In this document: positions 21,941-32,834 of the stretch, one piece after another
Numbering within the stretch: position 1 is the stretch's first letter
Layout: the number at the start of each line of letters is the position of its first letter
Assembly: GCA_947311845.1 (NCBI GenBank)
Contig: CAMZMU010000049.1
Location: 4,213,368 to 4,277,367 of the forward strand
Source: Poa pratensis
Taxonomy: Eukaryota; Streptophyta; Magnoliopsida; Poales; Poaceae
DNA: 64,000 nt
Reading direction: 5' to 3'
Notes under the pieces: generated by a model
Told to the model about the DNA's origin: nothing
The model's input: the letters and a program-made list of their open reading frames with translations, nothing else
The model's database searches: none
Made by a program: the position numbers and the translations under genes

Positions 21941-24030
21941 AGAGAAGAAGCAAGCATCGAGGTGGCGGCGCAATATTTTCATTGCAGCCTCCAAGCATGA
22001 ACCCTTAACGGAAGGTTCACGCGTGTAATGTGTGCGGAAGAACATTCTCTTGAACTTAGCGAATTAGCATGCTGAAGCCAAGAGAGTATCAGATACTTCG
22101 TTGGGCCGTATAGTCACGACGACGCCTAACAACCAAGTATCCACATGTCATCCTCAATTAGCGACGAACACCATGCCGCTCCTTGAAGGCGTTTATCGAT
22201 CAAGTCGGGACCGCTTAACTGCTGCGGTACCGACCGACAAGATCGAAGGGTTTCACAGCTTCGTGCTAGCCGCACTGGCGCACTACACTGTTCCCACTAT
22301 GAGGCTTGGTGGAGCCAAAAGAGATGAGATATCGGAACACCCATGGATAACTCAACTTGTTTGTGCATCATGCCATCCCGAGCTAATGTCAACCGGGTAA
22401 GGAGGATGGTCGTGCGGTGGAATGCCTTCACCGTTATGGATGTTTCGGGGGCCGGTAACGGTGCCCCTTGTGTTGGCGTTGCAGAGGTGGCGCGGTAACG
22501 ATGGCAATGCGTATGTTGCCCCACGCCTCCTTTGCCAAGAGAGGACGCCAGCCCCCTCTGCCATTCGAAGAGAAGGCGCCAAATTGTGGACGCCATGTCG
22601 AGGAAGGTCAACGGTGCTCCTCGGAATCGATGATGGGCGACGAACGCCCACGTAGATGCATGGACACGTGAGAGTCCATTGACTTGCTTCCTTCTTGATG
22701 ATGGCTGCACAAAGTTAGAACACCATTGCAACAAGAAGAGGCAAATAAAATATAGTCGAAGACGCATGAAAAACAATGGTTGGTGTTTTTGTTTTGAAAA
22801 TGTTGGCTTTTCCAGTAGGCACTAGCTACGAGTGTGACATCAGAAAAGGCTGCCGAAGGACTAAGTCACTGGGAACCGTCGAAAACCATGACGATTGCAA
22901 TCCAACAACCTATCCGCTCGTATGTGTGTGTGTGTGTATATGGGTGATGTGTTTGAGAAATCCTGAGAGGCAACAGAGAATCGTACCCTAGCCCATCATA
23001 GCAATGAGTATCCCACAGCTCCACCACTCGTCCTTCCATGCCTCAAGACCCAAAACATGGGTGAGGAGGAATCAGGGTAATGTTTTGGGACAACGGCTTG
23101 GAAATTTTGTCATGCCTTATGGAGGGGTGGTGAATGACTACCAACCGCCTTCGTTCCAGTGGTTCCCTTACTGCTTAGAACTGCTGGACTTGCTTCCGAA
23201 ACCGATGAACATTTCGCCTTGTGTGGATTTCTTGAGTATCCATCTTCGCGTAGATAAGCGCAAACCCATGAGAAAGTTGATACTTTTACCCATCATAACA
23301 TTTCTGTTACAGATGTTTAATCAACTCATAGCCGAAATCTGAGAATAAACTCTGAGTAGATCGTTCATAGGCTAGCGGAGTTGTCAACCTCTCTTACTTC
23401 CTCAGTTCATGTTTGACTGCTTGAAGAAATGATGTTTCCTTAGGGAACCACCTTGAGAACTTGGAAGATAGCCATCCACCGTGGTCCTAAAACCCTCAGG
23501 CATATTATGTGGGGCTTTTGATGGCACGCCCCAGGGTTGTCAAGTGGCTACGCATCAAGTCCGACTTTCGTCGGGTTGAGCCGCCCTTTTATGATCTTTT
23601 CCTAGGGTTTCCCTGGAGCGTGGTGTCTTCGTGAACTTGAGACACATCGGGAAGCATGGGGGTGTGGGACCTCATTGCTTAGAAGTCACCCAAGTAGTCC
23701 TCTCCGTCGCCTCTCGGGCATGTAATGCGGTGCATGTTGTGTGTTGTGGGTGTAGGTGCCGCTTCACTTACCATGTGATACACTGCTTCCGCTGGAAAAG
23801 TCATAAGGCAGCCCAATCTTCCGTCACGAGCTTTGTGCGATTGGGAAAAGCCATTTTTGTGTAGGACTTTGCAGTCCATAAAAAGGGGAAACAAAAAACA
23901 TCAAATCAGTCTACATTGTGCAATTAAAGTGCACTGTAAACTTTGATAGGCAACCAAAAAATCCCCTTCTTTCAAAAAGCAAAGAAAACCAAAAAGAAAG
24001 AGAGAAAAAAAAATGAAAAGTTTGATGAAA
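21941..24030 (-). other. Post-pol noncoding region of Tat element, right copy
   Basis: This is the mirror copy of 16417-18528. A TG microsatellite lies at about 22923-22940. No gene is seen. Confidence 0.75.
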
Positions 24031-25140
24031 TCAGCGAAGTACTTTTTCAAAACCTTCCATTGATTGGAGGCATTGGCCGGGCTCCTTGGGATCAACCAGC
24101 TGATATGCACCTCCATCGTACGCCTGTTCAATTGCGTATGGCCCTTCCCATTTCGGCTCGAACTTGCCCCTCGTCTTGTGTGTAACGACGATAGGGCGAC
24201 GAAGCACAAGGACCAGCTCGCCTTTTCTGAATACTCGCCGCTTGACAAGCTTGTCGTAGGCTCTCACCATGTTTTGGCGATACAATTCCAGGTTTTGCAC
24301 CGCGTGAAGTCGCTCCTCCTCGAGGGCGTCAAGTTCCTGGTATCGCAGCTGAATTTGCTCATCATGTGTGAGCTCTTCATGTATGGCCACCCTTAGTGAG
24401 GGTAGCTGGACTCCAATGGCAACACTGCCTCACTCCCGTACACGAGGGAGTATGGTGTTGCCTGTGTTGGGGTACGCACTGTACAGCGGTACGCCCACAA
24501 GGACTCGTAGAGACGGTCATGCCAGTCCCTTCGATGCCTTGTAACTGTCTTCTTGAGTATCTTGCCGAGGGTTTATTGAAGGCCTCGATTGCGCCATTGG
24601 CTTGAGGGTAGTAGCCAGTGGAGTAGTCCACTTGATCTTGTATTTCGCCATGAACTTGTACATCTTCTGGGATTTGAAGGCCTTGCCGTTGTCGGAGGTG
24701 ATGCGGTGTGGTATCCCAAAGCGGTATATAATGTGCGCTCTAGGAAGTTGATGACGTTGTCGCTCTTCACCTCTCGTAGTGGGACAGCCTCCGCCCACTT
24801 GGAGAAGTAGTCCGTCGCCGCCAGAATGAAGCGGTGCCCCCGTGATGTGGGCGGATCGATGGGGCCTATGACATCAATGCCCCAGGCATCGAACGGCCAA
24901 GAGGGACCGTCGGGTGTAGAGGAGCGGGAGGTTGATGTTTGAAGTCTCCATGGATTTGGCAGCCGTGGCATGACTTGGCCACCCGAAGGCAATCAACCAT
25001 GATGCCAGGCCAGTAATACCCGGCTAACCGGATACTGTGGTACATCTTGGCGCCACTTTGATGGCCTCCACACACTCCATGGTGTACCTCTTGCAGGATC
25101 TTGTCAGCCTCTGCTCGGTTTACACACCGAGATCTCCTGC
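24031..25140 (-). pseudogene. Tat integrase region, right copy, many 1-bp deletions
   Basis: The zinc finger, DDE core and C-terminal domain are all recognisable but scattered over three frames. Relative to the open left copy I see single-base losses near 24904, 24736, 24630, 24572, 24412, 24089 and 24054, nearly all in runs of two to five identical bases, plus a 4-5-bp loss near 25131. The 7.6 kb upstream in the same element stays open over 2557 codons. The lesions are strikingly clustered. Confidence 0.85.
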
Positions 25141-28100
25141 CCATAAGACCGTTTGTACAAGACACCAGCCTTATAGACATAGAGTGGGAGTCGCCGTTGC
25201 ACTTGGCGCCTCTCGACAGGGTCATCTGGGAGGCGGCCATGCTTGAAGTAGTCGAGGAACGGCTGTAGCCACTCTCCTTCTTCGACCACGTTCGTCGTTA
25301 TGGTGCTGACGTTGCAGTCCTCTGGAATGAGTTCGAGGACTGCGGGAAGAAGCCACCTCTCTTCAATAGCGACTTGCGCAGGTTTACCCTCGGGTAAAAC
25401 CAGCGCAGAGGCAAGCTTTGCCAATGCGTCCGCCGGTGCATTTCTGCTCCGTGGGACATGGAGGACTTCGACATGTTCGAACTTGTCCATGAGTTTCCGA
25501 GCCGCCTCATAATAAGGTACAAGCTCAGGCTTGCGAACCTCGTAGATGTTGTTAACTTGGCGGACTATGAGTTGAGAGTCCCCATAGGCCTGTAATGATC
25601 GCACCTCCATGGATAGCGCGAGAAGGAGGCCGAAGATGAGCGCCTCGTATTCCGCCTCATTGTTGGAGCACTCCTCCTTCATGAGGGAGAAAGAGTGATA
25701 AATCACCCCTCCTTGTGGAGTCTTGAACACCAAGCCAGCACCCGCTCGCCGCCTAGGGGTGCCATCAGGATCAGTCTCAGTGCGCGAGGCACCGTCGAAG
25801 TAGAGCGTCCATGGCGCTTCAGGCTCGATGGTGAAGACCTCCTCGTCGGGAAGGTCGGTGATGAGTGGGGAGTCATCTGGCACTGGATGAGCTGCCAGGA
25901 ACTCCGCCAAGGCTTGACCTTTTATAGCCTTCTGTGACACGAAGATGAGATCAAACTCCATCATTAGGACAGCCCACTTTCCCAGTCGCCCCATGAGTGC
26001 AGGCTGACTTAGCACATACCTTATGGGATCCGCCCTTGCAACGAGCTGGATTTCGTGATTTAGCATGTAGTGCCTTAACTTCTTTAGTGAGAACATCAAG
26101 GACAAGCACAACTTCTCTATTGCAGAGTAGTTGCGCTCGGCACCTACCATGGTGCGGCTCAAGTAGTAGCAAGCCACCTCCTTGCCTTCATCGTTGTGTT
26201 GGGCAAGCAAAGCGCCCAAGGAATTAGGAAGTGCTGCAATGTAGAGTATGAGTGGGCGCCCTTTGACAGGAGCTGCCAATAGAGGAGGGTTGAGTAAGTA
26301 CCTTTTGATGCTATCAAAGGCACTCTGGCATCCCTCGTCCCACACAAACGGAGCTCCTTTCTTCACAAGATGCGAAAAGGGCTGAATGCGTCCAGAGAGA
26401 TTGGAGATGAAGCGTCGTATGTATGCCAGCTTCCCCTGTAGAGTTCTCAACTCCTTGAGGTTTTGGGGTGCTGGCATGTCGATGATGGCCTTGATCTTCT
26501 TCGGCTCAACCTCAATTCCTCGATGGCGAACCACGAAGCCGAGAAAGAGGCCGGACTGCACAGCGAATGCACACTTGAGCGGGTTCATCTTGAGCTGGTG
26601 TTGACGTAGTCGCTCGAAGATCACGCGGAGGTCTTCTTGATGATGCTGGCGGTCTTTTGTTTTGACCACCATGTCATCGACATAGCACTCCACCTTGTGG
26701 TGGATCAGGTCGCCGAGGACGCGTGTCATGGCACGCTGATATGTGGCGCCGGCGTTCTTCAACCCAAAAGGCATGACGGTGTAGTAGAAGTTGCCTCGCG
26801 GTGTCCTGAACGCGGTGTGGATAGCGTCATCTGGATCCATCTTGATCTGGTTATAGCCTGACGAGCCGTCCATAAAGGACAGCGCGCCATGCCCCGTGGT
26901 GGAGTCGACGATGATTTCCGTGATCGGAATGGGGAAATCGTCCTTGGGGCATGCACGATTCACGTCGCGGAAGTCAACGCATATGCGAACCTGACGCGTC
27001 TTCTTTGGTTCATGCTCGCTTCCCTCTTGAAGCGTTTTCTTCTCAACGGGGACAATGTTAGATAGCCACCGTGTATATTGCGCCTCCTTGATGAAACCTG
27101 AAGCAATTAGTTTATCTACCTCAGCGATGACTCGTTCTTCAAATTCTTGCCGCAAGTGGCGTGGCGCCTGCTTGATGGGACGACATTGTGGGTCAATTGC
27201 TAGCTTGTGTGTAGCAACACGGGGATCGAGCCCCGGCATCTCCTTGTAGCTCCAGGCGAAGCAGTCTCGATACTCCATCAAGAAGTTTCGATAGCTTTCA
27301 CGCTCCTCTTCAGTCAGCGTGGCGCTGACAAAAGTGGGGCGCGGATCTTCTTTAGTCCCGAGGTTAATTTCCACGAGCTCATCGACGGTGGGTTGCCCAC
27401 CATCTTCAAGTTCTTCAGGAGCTGGAGTGACACTGATTTCATCGTACAACTCAGGTTGCTCGCCATCAGCGTCAGCTTCCTCTCCTAAGGTGACGGACGT
27501 GGTGTGGCATGTTACTCGTGTCTTTCCACCATCCTTCTCGCCTCTTTTATCTGAGGCATGAAGGTCGATGTAGCCAAGCCCATATTTGGGCTGCGCCTTG
27601 CCCTTTCGCTCAGCAAGGGCTTGTGATTGCCTCCACCACTCCTCGCATATGGAGGGCGGTGGGGGCATCCTATTGTTCCGCTGGAGCGAGATCCCAGCGC
27701 TTGCTAAGAGCCGAGCCATCTTAGGCTCAACCTTCATTGTTGATAGCGCATCATCTGTGTCAGGACAAGGATTAGGGAGTTCAAATATAGAATCACAATC
27801 TTTAATTTGAGGGACATTGTAAAGCAAAGTCTTGATTCTAGACCCAGCCGAGCTTCGAATTGCCCAAACTTCAAGTGGGGAAGTTACCGATATGTAAAGC
27901 GAAGGGGGCTGTACATCTTGAGCTCCCCTTAGTGCTTCCTCAATTACTCCTTCCTTTTTAGCTTCTCCTTTGGAAGGAGCGGGCTCCTCCTTGGGAGCAC
28001 CACGTGCTCGAAGTGTTAGCGGCGCATTCTTGCCTGTTTCCAGCGGGTTGCAGCCTTGAGCACCTGTAGAATCTCTAAGCGTTAAAGCTTTGGACTCTAA

Positions 28101-31100
28101 CCGTGCTGATGTTGAAGAAGAAGAGGTAGGATCAGTCGAGGGCTTCGTGGTTGACCTTGGGTTGATAGGTGTTGACCCAGGAAACCTTGCCTTCAACAAC
28201 AACGGAGTTGTAGGGGTAGGCGTAGAAGAGCTTGCCCCCTGTGGAGGCGACCGCCTATGGTCACCGCCTCTGTGACTATGGGAGACGAGGCCGCCCGTGC
28301 TGGCGGTGGAAAATGGCATGATGAGGCGCTTCCCCTCACCTGAATGAGTAGCGCCAGCGTTGGGAGCGACGCTGGCTGCCGGTGTCGCTCCCTTCAACTT
28401 TTTGTCAATGTCGTCGGCGGGGAAGTAGTACTTCGCATCGGCATGATGCGACTCCTGCACAGTATAGGGAGAGGCGTTGCCGACGATGCGTTGTTGTGTG
28501 CCGCTACCGTCCAAGAATTTCAGACACTGATGAAGGGTGGATGGCACCACTCGGTACTTGTGGAGCCATGGCCTTCCTAAGAGGGCGGAGTATGAGGTAT
28601 TTGCCTCAATGACAAAGAACCGCACCTTGAAGCTGAACGTGGACATTTGGATTTTCACCGTGATGGCGCCCAAGGTGGGCTTGCCTTGGTTGTCGAAGCC
28701 ACAAATCATCACGTCGGTCGGTTCCAGGTCGTCCACCGTGAAACCTGCCCGTTTCAAGCTCCTCAGGGGCAGTATGTTCACAGCGGATCCTGGGTCGATT
28801 AGGACTCGCCGAAGGTGTGCAGTCCCGACGTTTCCCTCCACATAAAGTGGACGGTTGTGATCTCCTTCTTCTAGGAGTCTGTCTTCATCGTCGAACGTGA
28901 TCTCATTCACGAACAACGGGTTCGAGAAGAGGCGATACTTCGCCATGGCCACCTCATAAACTTCCGGCGCTTGAAGGGCCTTGACAAGAGCTTGACGTAG
29001 ATCCGGCACCAGCATGAGAGCGTCATAAACACTCAGCAGTGCCGGAATTCTCTTAAGGTGAGCGACGATGTTGTAGTCGATGTCTTGAGATGTCGACTTC
29101 TCGTTGTCTTGTGGACCCGAGGCACCTCCCGCTAATGGCGCCTCTTTTGAGGCGGCCGTCTTGTCGGCTTTAGGCAGCTTCGCCTTTGCTAGCTCTGCTA
29201 GAACCTTGCCCCCACGCAGGTTCATGTTGACTTCTTCAAGTTTTTGCTCCTTCACGGTGCCCTCCGCATAGAGAGCTTCTTGCTCTAGGGCGGTGAACAT
29301 GTCTTCCGACTCAGAGCTAGAGGTAGGCTCGCTGCTGTAGTCGAGGATGACGTTGCAACTCTCAACATTCAGGGATTGAGAGGTGCTACATTCTTCTTGA
29401 TCCTCCACTTCCTTCATTGGGGTTTGACCCCAACCGCGTGGCATAAATTTCTCTAGAGTAGGCAACACATGCGCCCTTCTAGGGAAGGACTCGTCACCTT
29501 CTGACTCGGGCACGAATCTTGGTGGAGGGCGACGCCGACTCGGGTCGAAGCGCCGACGCGCTGGTAAGGCAGGCTCTACCCGAAGTACCCGATGAGGGGG
29601 TCTCGGAGGTAAGCCCATGGAATGAGGTCTTCGCCGAACCGTGCTCCAAGGTTCCTCGTGGGGAGCAGCATGTGATGTCCCCTGCATCACGATAGAGGGT
29701 GGCATAGCTGATGCCAAGACGAGGTCAGATAGTCGACGCTCGACTTGTGAAAGCGGGACCCATGATGCCCCGCTCTCCTTGGCTTGAATCTTGAAAGATG
29801 GCGACTCCACGGTCACCACATTCACCGCGTGGTAATCCGGGTTGAGAGCTTCAGCATCCAGATTGATCTTCTTATCCTTGACGGCTCGCTGGAGCCATTC
29901 CTTGAAGGGGATGCAGTCCTCTATTGTATGGCCAACATACCTGTGGTATGGGCAATACAAAGGATTATTAACCATGTTTACCTGATCAGGCCGCTGCGGG
30001 TCTGGCAGGTTCAGTGCCCGATGCTCCATTAGTTGGTTGAACAAATCGTTCACCAACTCCCGACGGAAGATGTATTGCTTCTTAAGCATTTCTTGAAGGG
30101 ATGGCCGTTGCCTTTCACCCGCTTGATCATTCCTTGCCCCCAAGAAGGGTACACTGCCTCGTGGTGCAGAGGTGAATACTCTAGTGGCATTCGTCTCTGC
30201 CACCGCCTTTGGTTTGCCAGCATTGACAGGTGGCTTGGACGTGGAGTTGAACCGCTTGACGGGGTCGTAGGCGCTGGCGTTCTTGTAGAGCTCCATGATT
30301 TGCGGCGACTTCTCAAACTCTAGCTTCGTGGCTGCTACAGCCGAGCTGAGAGTGCTAAAGTTCTTGGGCTCACGCCGAGATACCTCAAGCGACCAATGTT
30401 GCTGCATGCCGTGGACACACATTTCGATGGCGTCCTCGAGGTGCATCTCCCTAGCAAGACGCACGTAGCTGTTGCGGAAGCGGACGATGTAGTCGTCGAT
30501 AGACTCTTCTCGTCGCTGGCGAACTTGCCCCAGCTCGACGACGGAGAAGTCTTTCTTCATGGCGACGAAGTGCTTTTTGAAGACTTCCTTCATGTTCGCC
30601 CAGCTGATGATATACCAGTGGAAGGCGGGGCCAGTCAATGACCCCGAGAATTGTCGAAGGAGAAGGGAAGAGGTGTTGGCAGTGTCCCCACAAGCCGCCT
30701 CAAAGTACGCCAAGTGCTCCCTTGCATCGCCAGTCCCGTCAAACTGACGGAACTTTGGTGGGTGCCATCCAGATGGGAACGGCACTAGGTCATGCCATGC
30801 CTCATATGGCTTCTCCAGCTCACTCTCCGAAGAGCGAGGGGCCTGCTCGAGAGACATTTGTTTCAGCTTCTTGGCCACCATGTCCTCCACGATGTCGTGG
30901 TAGTCCTTCAGCACACTCGGATGTGGTGCTGCATTAGAAGGACCAGCAGATGAGACCATTGGTCGAGCTTGTGTGCCCAAGTCTTGTCGTTGATGTTCAT
31001 CACCGGCAAGCATGTTAGCCATGCCCCCGGCTAGAAGCTCTGCCTCTTGAGGGTCCGCCATTCGCCGTGGTGTCCCCGGTGCTGTCGGCGCATTGTTCAT

Positions 31101-32777
31101 CATGTACTCGATGAACTTGTTGACCTTCGACGTTAGCTCATTGATGGTGCGGCCTTGCTCGCGCACTTGATTGGCTAAGGTTTCCTCAGATTGTATCCCT
31201 TTGCCAGCATCATTGGAAGAGTTAGAAGCCTCGACGGCCTTTAGTTTTTCAAGTTCGGCGGCCCTTGTAGCGTCAGGGTCACCATCTACCGTCATATGCG
31301 CCGGTGCGGTATGAAGATCTTCAAGACAACCGTCGTCATCCGAGGGGATAGACGGTGCAAGTTCAGCGTAATGAGGCGAAGTAGGGAGCATCTCTAGCGA
31401 CGAGGAAGAGGCCACGTCGGAAGTCTCCTCCTCATCACTATGAGCCTCAAGTGGCTCTTGCAGTCCTGTCGCGGTTCTCGCCACTCCTCGTTGTGCCATC
31501 ACCCTTAGCCGTGTTCCAGCTCCAGGGCGACCTGCAACTTGTTGTAGCTCGGCTTGGTTTTGAGGAAGTCGAGACGCCATGTCGGCGTAGCGAACCGGGG
31601 ATATATCCCGATCTCGTCTCGTGACGGGAAGACATGGGGCATTCGACCTTGCTCCCTCTTCGGATGTTGAAGTGCTTGAGTTTGCTGCTGCCTCGGTGCC
31701 TTTGAACCATGAGCGAACATGGTCCAACCGGGGCAACAAGTTGGTACGGAAATTGACCTTTGGGTTTGGCACAATCTCCTCATCGGATGGATACGAGAAG
31801 TCGTGGGTAACGTTTGGCGGTTGCCACCCATCATCCTCATCTATCCTGGTGCGCACTACAAGAGTGCCGCACGAGGCCGTGTTCTTCTCGGCATCACCTT
31901 TGTCGTCCACCTCCAGTGGCGACATAGCCTCAACTTCTTGTTCTACCCTGCTTGGGGTGCCAAGGGGTGAATCTTCCTCCATGGCGTCATTGGTTGGGAG
32001 GGCAATCGTGGGTTGCACCTCAGTAGTCCCTCCTGAGCTTGACTTGAGAGTTGAGTCTTCTTTGAGGGCAACACTGGTGTGCTCCTCAGGCGACTTCTCG
32101 ATGCCCTCCATGGGGAAGACATTTTGTTCTTGTGCTTCCTTTTGCGGAGGAGCTGGAGCAACACTCCGTTGCTCGCTATCCCGCCTAAGGATGGTCAAGG
32201 GAGGCGACGATGATGTCGCACCTTCTTTTTGCTCCGCGGCACTCGATTGTGCCTTGCGTTGTTTTGGAGTCAGTCTACTGAGAAGGTAGATGTACCTCTC
32301 ATGCCGCTCCAAGTCGGGGGAGATACGGAATGCGATTTTGTCGTTCTCTTGAACAACATCACCATCAGCTCGAACACGAACTTGCGTGTGCCTAAGAACC
32401 AAGTCCTCAAGCTCCTTGTAGAGCACATGACGATTCCTCCGGCGCCGTTCCCGTTTACGCTGGTTCTCGGTAAGAGCACCGTGAACCCTGGGCGGGACTG
32501 GTGGTGTAGGTAGAAGAGGCGGTACACCTTGCTGAGTTGGTGGAGCCTCCGCTCCCCTTGCGGTACGTTCCCGTAGTTGTTCCTCGCGCCTTGGAGGAGG
32601 TGGAGGCGGACGAGTAGGCACTGGTGCCCGCGGAAGGCTCCGCGGTCGCCATTGTTGCACGGGACGGAGGTTTGGCTCGTTGTCATGTCGTCGAGGTCCC
32701 CTACTTCCCTGTGGAGGCAACACGTTACGCCCCCGCAGGTTAGTGCGTGGTGGGGAAGGATGTCGCCGAGGCGCCAA
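25104..32777 (-). CDS. gag-pol: Tat gag-protease-RT-RNase H polyprotein (2557 codons)
   Basis: One uninterrupted frame encodes most of the element's enzymes. Approximate residues: Gag 655-830 ([35 protein letters not shown]), CX2HX4HX4C knuckle 941-954, aspartic protease with LIDPGSA at 1326, RT with YVDD at 2032, RNase H about 2190-2290, second archaeal-type RNase H 2325-2455. Two tandem RNase H domains mark the Tat lineage. Integrase should continue in frame, but a 4-5-bp loss at about 25131 shifts out of it. No ATG starts this frame: an upstream TAA is followed directly by TTG-containing codons. The ATG at 32791 lies in the next frame, which stays open to 32270. A 21-bp in-frame loss near 30612 removes seven Gag residues (SRLPVGS) present in copy 3. 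It is probably inactive alone but recently active. Confidence 0.85.
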   Translation of the reverse strand: MAPRRHPSPPRTNLRGRNVLPPQGSRGPRRHDNEPNLRPVQQWRPRSLPRAPVPTRPPPPPPRREEQLRERTARGAEAPPTQQGVPPLLPTPPVPPRVHGALTENQRKRERRRRNRHVLYKELEDLVLRHTQVRVRADGDVVQENDKIAFRISPDLERHERYIYLLSRLTPKQRKAQSSAAEQKEGATSSSPPLTILRRDSEQRSVAPAPPQKEAQEQNVFPMEGIEKSPEEHTSVALKEDSTLKSSSGGTTEVQPTIALPTNDAMEEDSPLGTPSRVEQEVEAMSPLEVDDKGDAEKNTASCGTLVVRTRIDEDDGWQPPNVTHDFSYPSDEEIVPNPKVNFRTNLLPRLDHVRSWFKGTEAAANSSTSTSEEGARSNAPCLPVTRRDRDISPVRYADMASRLPQNQAELQQVAGRPGAGTRLRVMAQRGVARTATGLQEPLEAHSDEEETSDVASSSSLEMLPTSPHYAELAPSIPSDDDGCLEDLHTAPAHMTVDGDPDATRAAELEKLKAVEASNSSNDAGKGIQSEETLANQVREQGRTINELTSKVNKFIEYMMNNAPTAPGTPRRMADPQEAELLAGGMANMLAGDEHQRQDLGTQARPMVSSAGPSNAAPHPSVLKDYHDIVEDMVAKKLKQMSLEQAPRSSESELEKPYEAWHDLVPFPSGWHPPKFRQFDGTGDAREHLAYFEAACGDTANTSSLLLRQFSGSLTGPAFHWYIISWANMKEVFKKHFVAMKKDFSVVELGQVRQRREESIDDYIVRFRNSYVRLAREMHLEDAIEMCVHGMQQHWSLEVSRREPKNFSTLSSAVAATKLEFEKSPQIMELYKNASAYDPVKRFNSTSKPPVNAGKPKAVAETNATRVFTSAPRGSVPFLGARNDQAGERQRPSLQEMLKKQYIFRRELVNDLFNQLMEHRALNLPDPQRPDQVNMVNNPLYCPYHRYVGHTIEDCIPFKEWLQRAVKDKKINLDAEALNPDYHAVNVVTVESPSFKIQAKESGASWVPLSQVERRLSDLVLASAMPPSIVMQGTSHAAPHEEPWSTVRRRPHSMGLPPRPPHRVLRVEPALPARRRFDPSRRRPPPRFVPESEGDESFPRRAHVLPTLEKFMPRGWGQTPMKEVEDQEECSTSQSLNVESCNVILDYSSEPTSSSESEDMFTALEQEALYAEGTVKEQKLEEVNMNLRGGKVLAELAKAKLPKADKTAASKEAPLAGGASGPQDNEKSTSQDIDYNIVAHLKRIPALLSVYDALMLVPDLRQALVKALQAPEVYEVAMAKYRLFSNPLFVNEITFDDEDRLLEEGDHNRPLYVEGNVGTAHLRRVLIDPGSAVNILPLRSLKRAGFTVDDLEPTDVMICGFDNQGKPTLGAITVKIQMSTFSFKVRFFVIEANTSYSALLGRPWLHKYRVVPSTLHQCLKFLDGSGTQQRIVGNASPYTVQESHHADAKYYFPADDIDKKLKGATPAASVAPNAGATHSGEGKRLIMPFSTASTGGLVSHSHRGGDHRRSPPQGASSSTPTPTTPLLLKARFPGSTPINPRSTTKPSTDPTSSSSTSARLESKALTLRDSTGAQGCNPLETGKNAPLTLRARGAPKEEPAPSKGEAKKEGVIEEALRGAQDVQPPSLYISVTSPLEVWAIRSSAGSRIKTLLYNVPQIKDCDSIFELPNPCPDTDDALSTMKVEPKMARLLASAGISLQRNNRMPPPPSICEEWWRQSQALAERKGKAQPKYGLGYIDLHASDKRGEKDGGKTRVTCHTTSVTLGEEADADGEQPELYDEISVTPAPEELEDGGQPTVDELVEINLGTKEDPRPTFVSATLTEEERESYRNFLMEYRDCFAWSYKEMPGLDPRVATHKLAIDPQCRPIKQAPRHLRQEFEERVIAEVDKLIASGFIKEAQYTRWLSNIVPVEKKTLQEGSEHEPKKTRQVRICVDFRDVNRACPKDDFPIPITEIIVDSTTGHGALSFMDGSSGYNQIKMDPDDAIHTAFRTPRGNFYYTVMPFGLKNAGATYQRAMTRVLGDLIHHKVECYVDDMVVKTKDRQHHQEDLRVIFERLRQHQLKMNPLKCAFAVQSGLFLGFVVRHRGIEVEPKKIKAIIDMPAPQNLKELRTLQGKLAYIRRFISNLSGRIQPFSHLVKKGAPFVWDEGCQSAFDSIKRYLLNPPLLAAPVKGRPLILYIAALPNSLGALLAQHNDEGKEVACYYLSRTMVGAERNYSAIEKLCLSLMFSLKKLRHYMLNHEIQLVARADPIRYVLSQPALMGRLGKWAVLMMEFDLIFVSQKAIKGQALAEFLAAHPVPDDSPLITDLPDEEVFTIEPEAPWTLYFDGASRTETDPDGTPRRRAGAGLVFKTPQGGVIYHSFSLMKEECSNNEAEYEALIFGLLLALSMEVRSLQAYGDSQLIVRQVNNIYEVRKPELVPYYEAARKLMDKFEHVEVLHVPRSRNAPADALAKLASALVLPEGKPAQVAIEERWLLPAVLELIPEDCNVSTITTNVVEEGEWLQPFLDYFKHGRLPDDPVERRQVQRRLPLYVYKAGVLYKRSYGQEISVCKPSRG

Positions 32778-32792
32778 AGTTTGGCGCTCATG

Positions 32793-32834
32793 TTGAGGGC
32801 GATGACTTCTTTAAATTAGAAGAGCCGTCATATT
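32793..32834 (-). other. Residual 5' leader of right Tat copy
   Basis: These 42 bp match the LARD leaders at 36571-36610 and 48840-48880 (shared AATTTAAAGAAGTCATC on the minus strand here). They end abruptly at the start of LTR1 after CATATT. In LARD2 the same sequence continues TTGACGGCC. Confidence 0.75.

Larger units (their letters stand above)
20934..30030 (-). repeat. Right arm of 9.1 kb inverted repeat
   Basis: This is the partner of 10410-19535. Differences are scattered substitutions, single-base indels and a few longer indels totalling about 30 bp. The outer end at 30030 is not a natural boundary of the element; the right copy simply continues in gag to 32834. Confidence 0.9.
20934..32834 (-). 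mobile_element. Tat-type Ty3/gypsy element, right copy
   Basis: On the minus strand: 42 bp of leader (32834-32793), gag-pol (32791 to about 24031), the post-pol region, PPT1 (21885-21940), then the end of the antisense gene, cut at 20934. The 5' LTR and PBS are replaced by LTR1 of LARD1 at 32835, and the 3' LTR is lost at the palindrome junction. It is the only copy with its whole gag in the window. Confidence 0.85.

Noticed and set aside
10410..30030. The palindrome as a pure sequencing hairpin artefact
   Set aside because: The arms differ by scattered substitutions and indels, and the spacer has distinct content; a read-through artefact would give identical arms. Assembly error at the junctions is not excluded.
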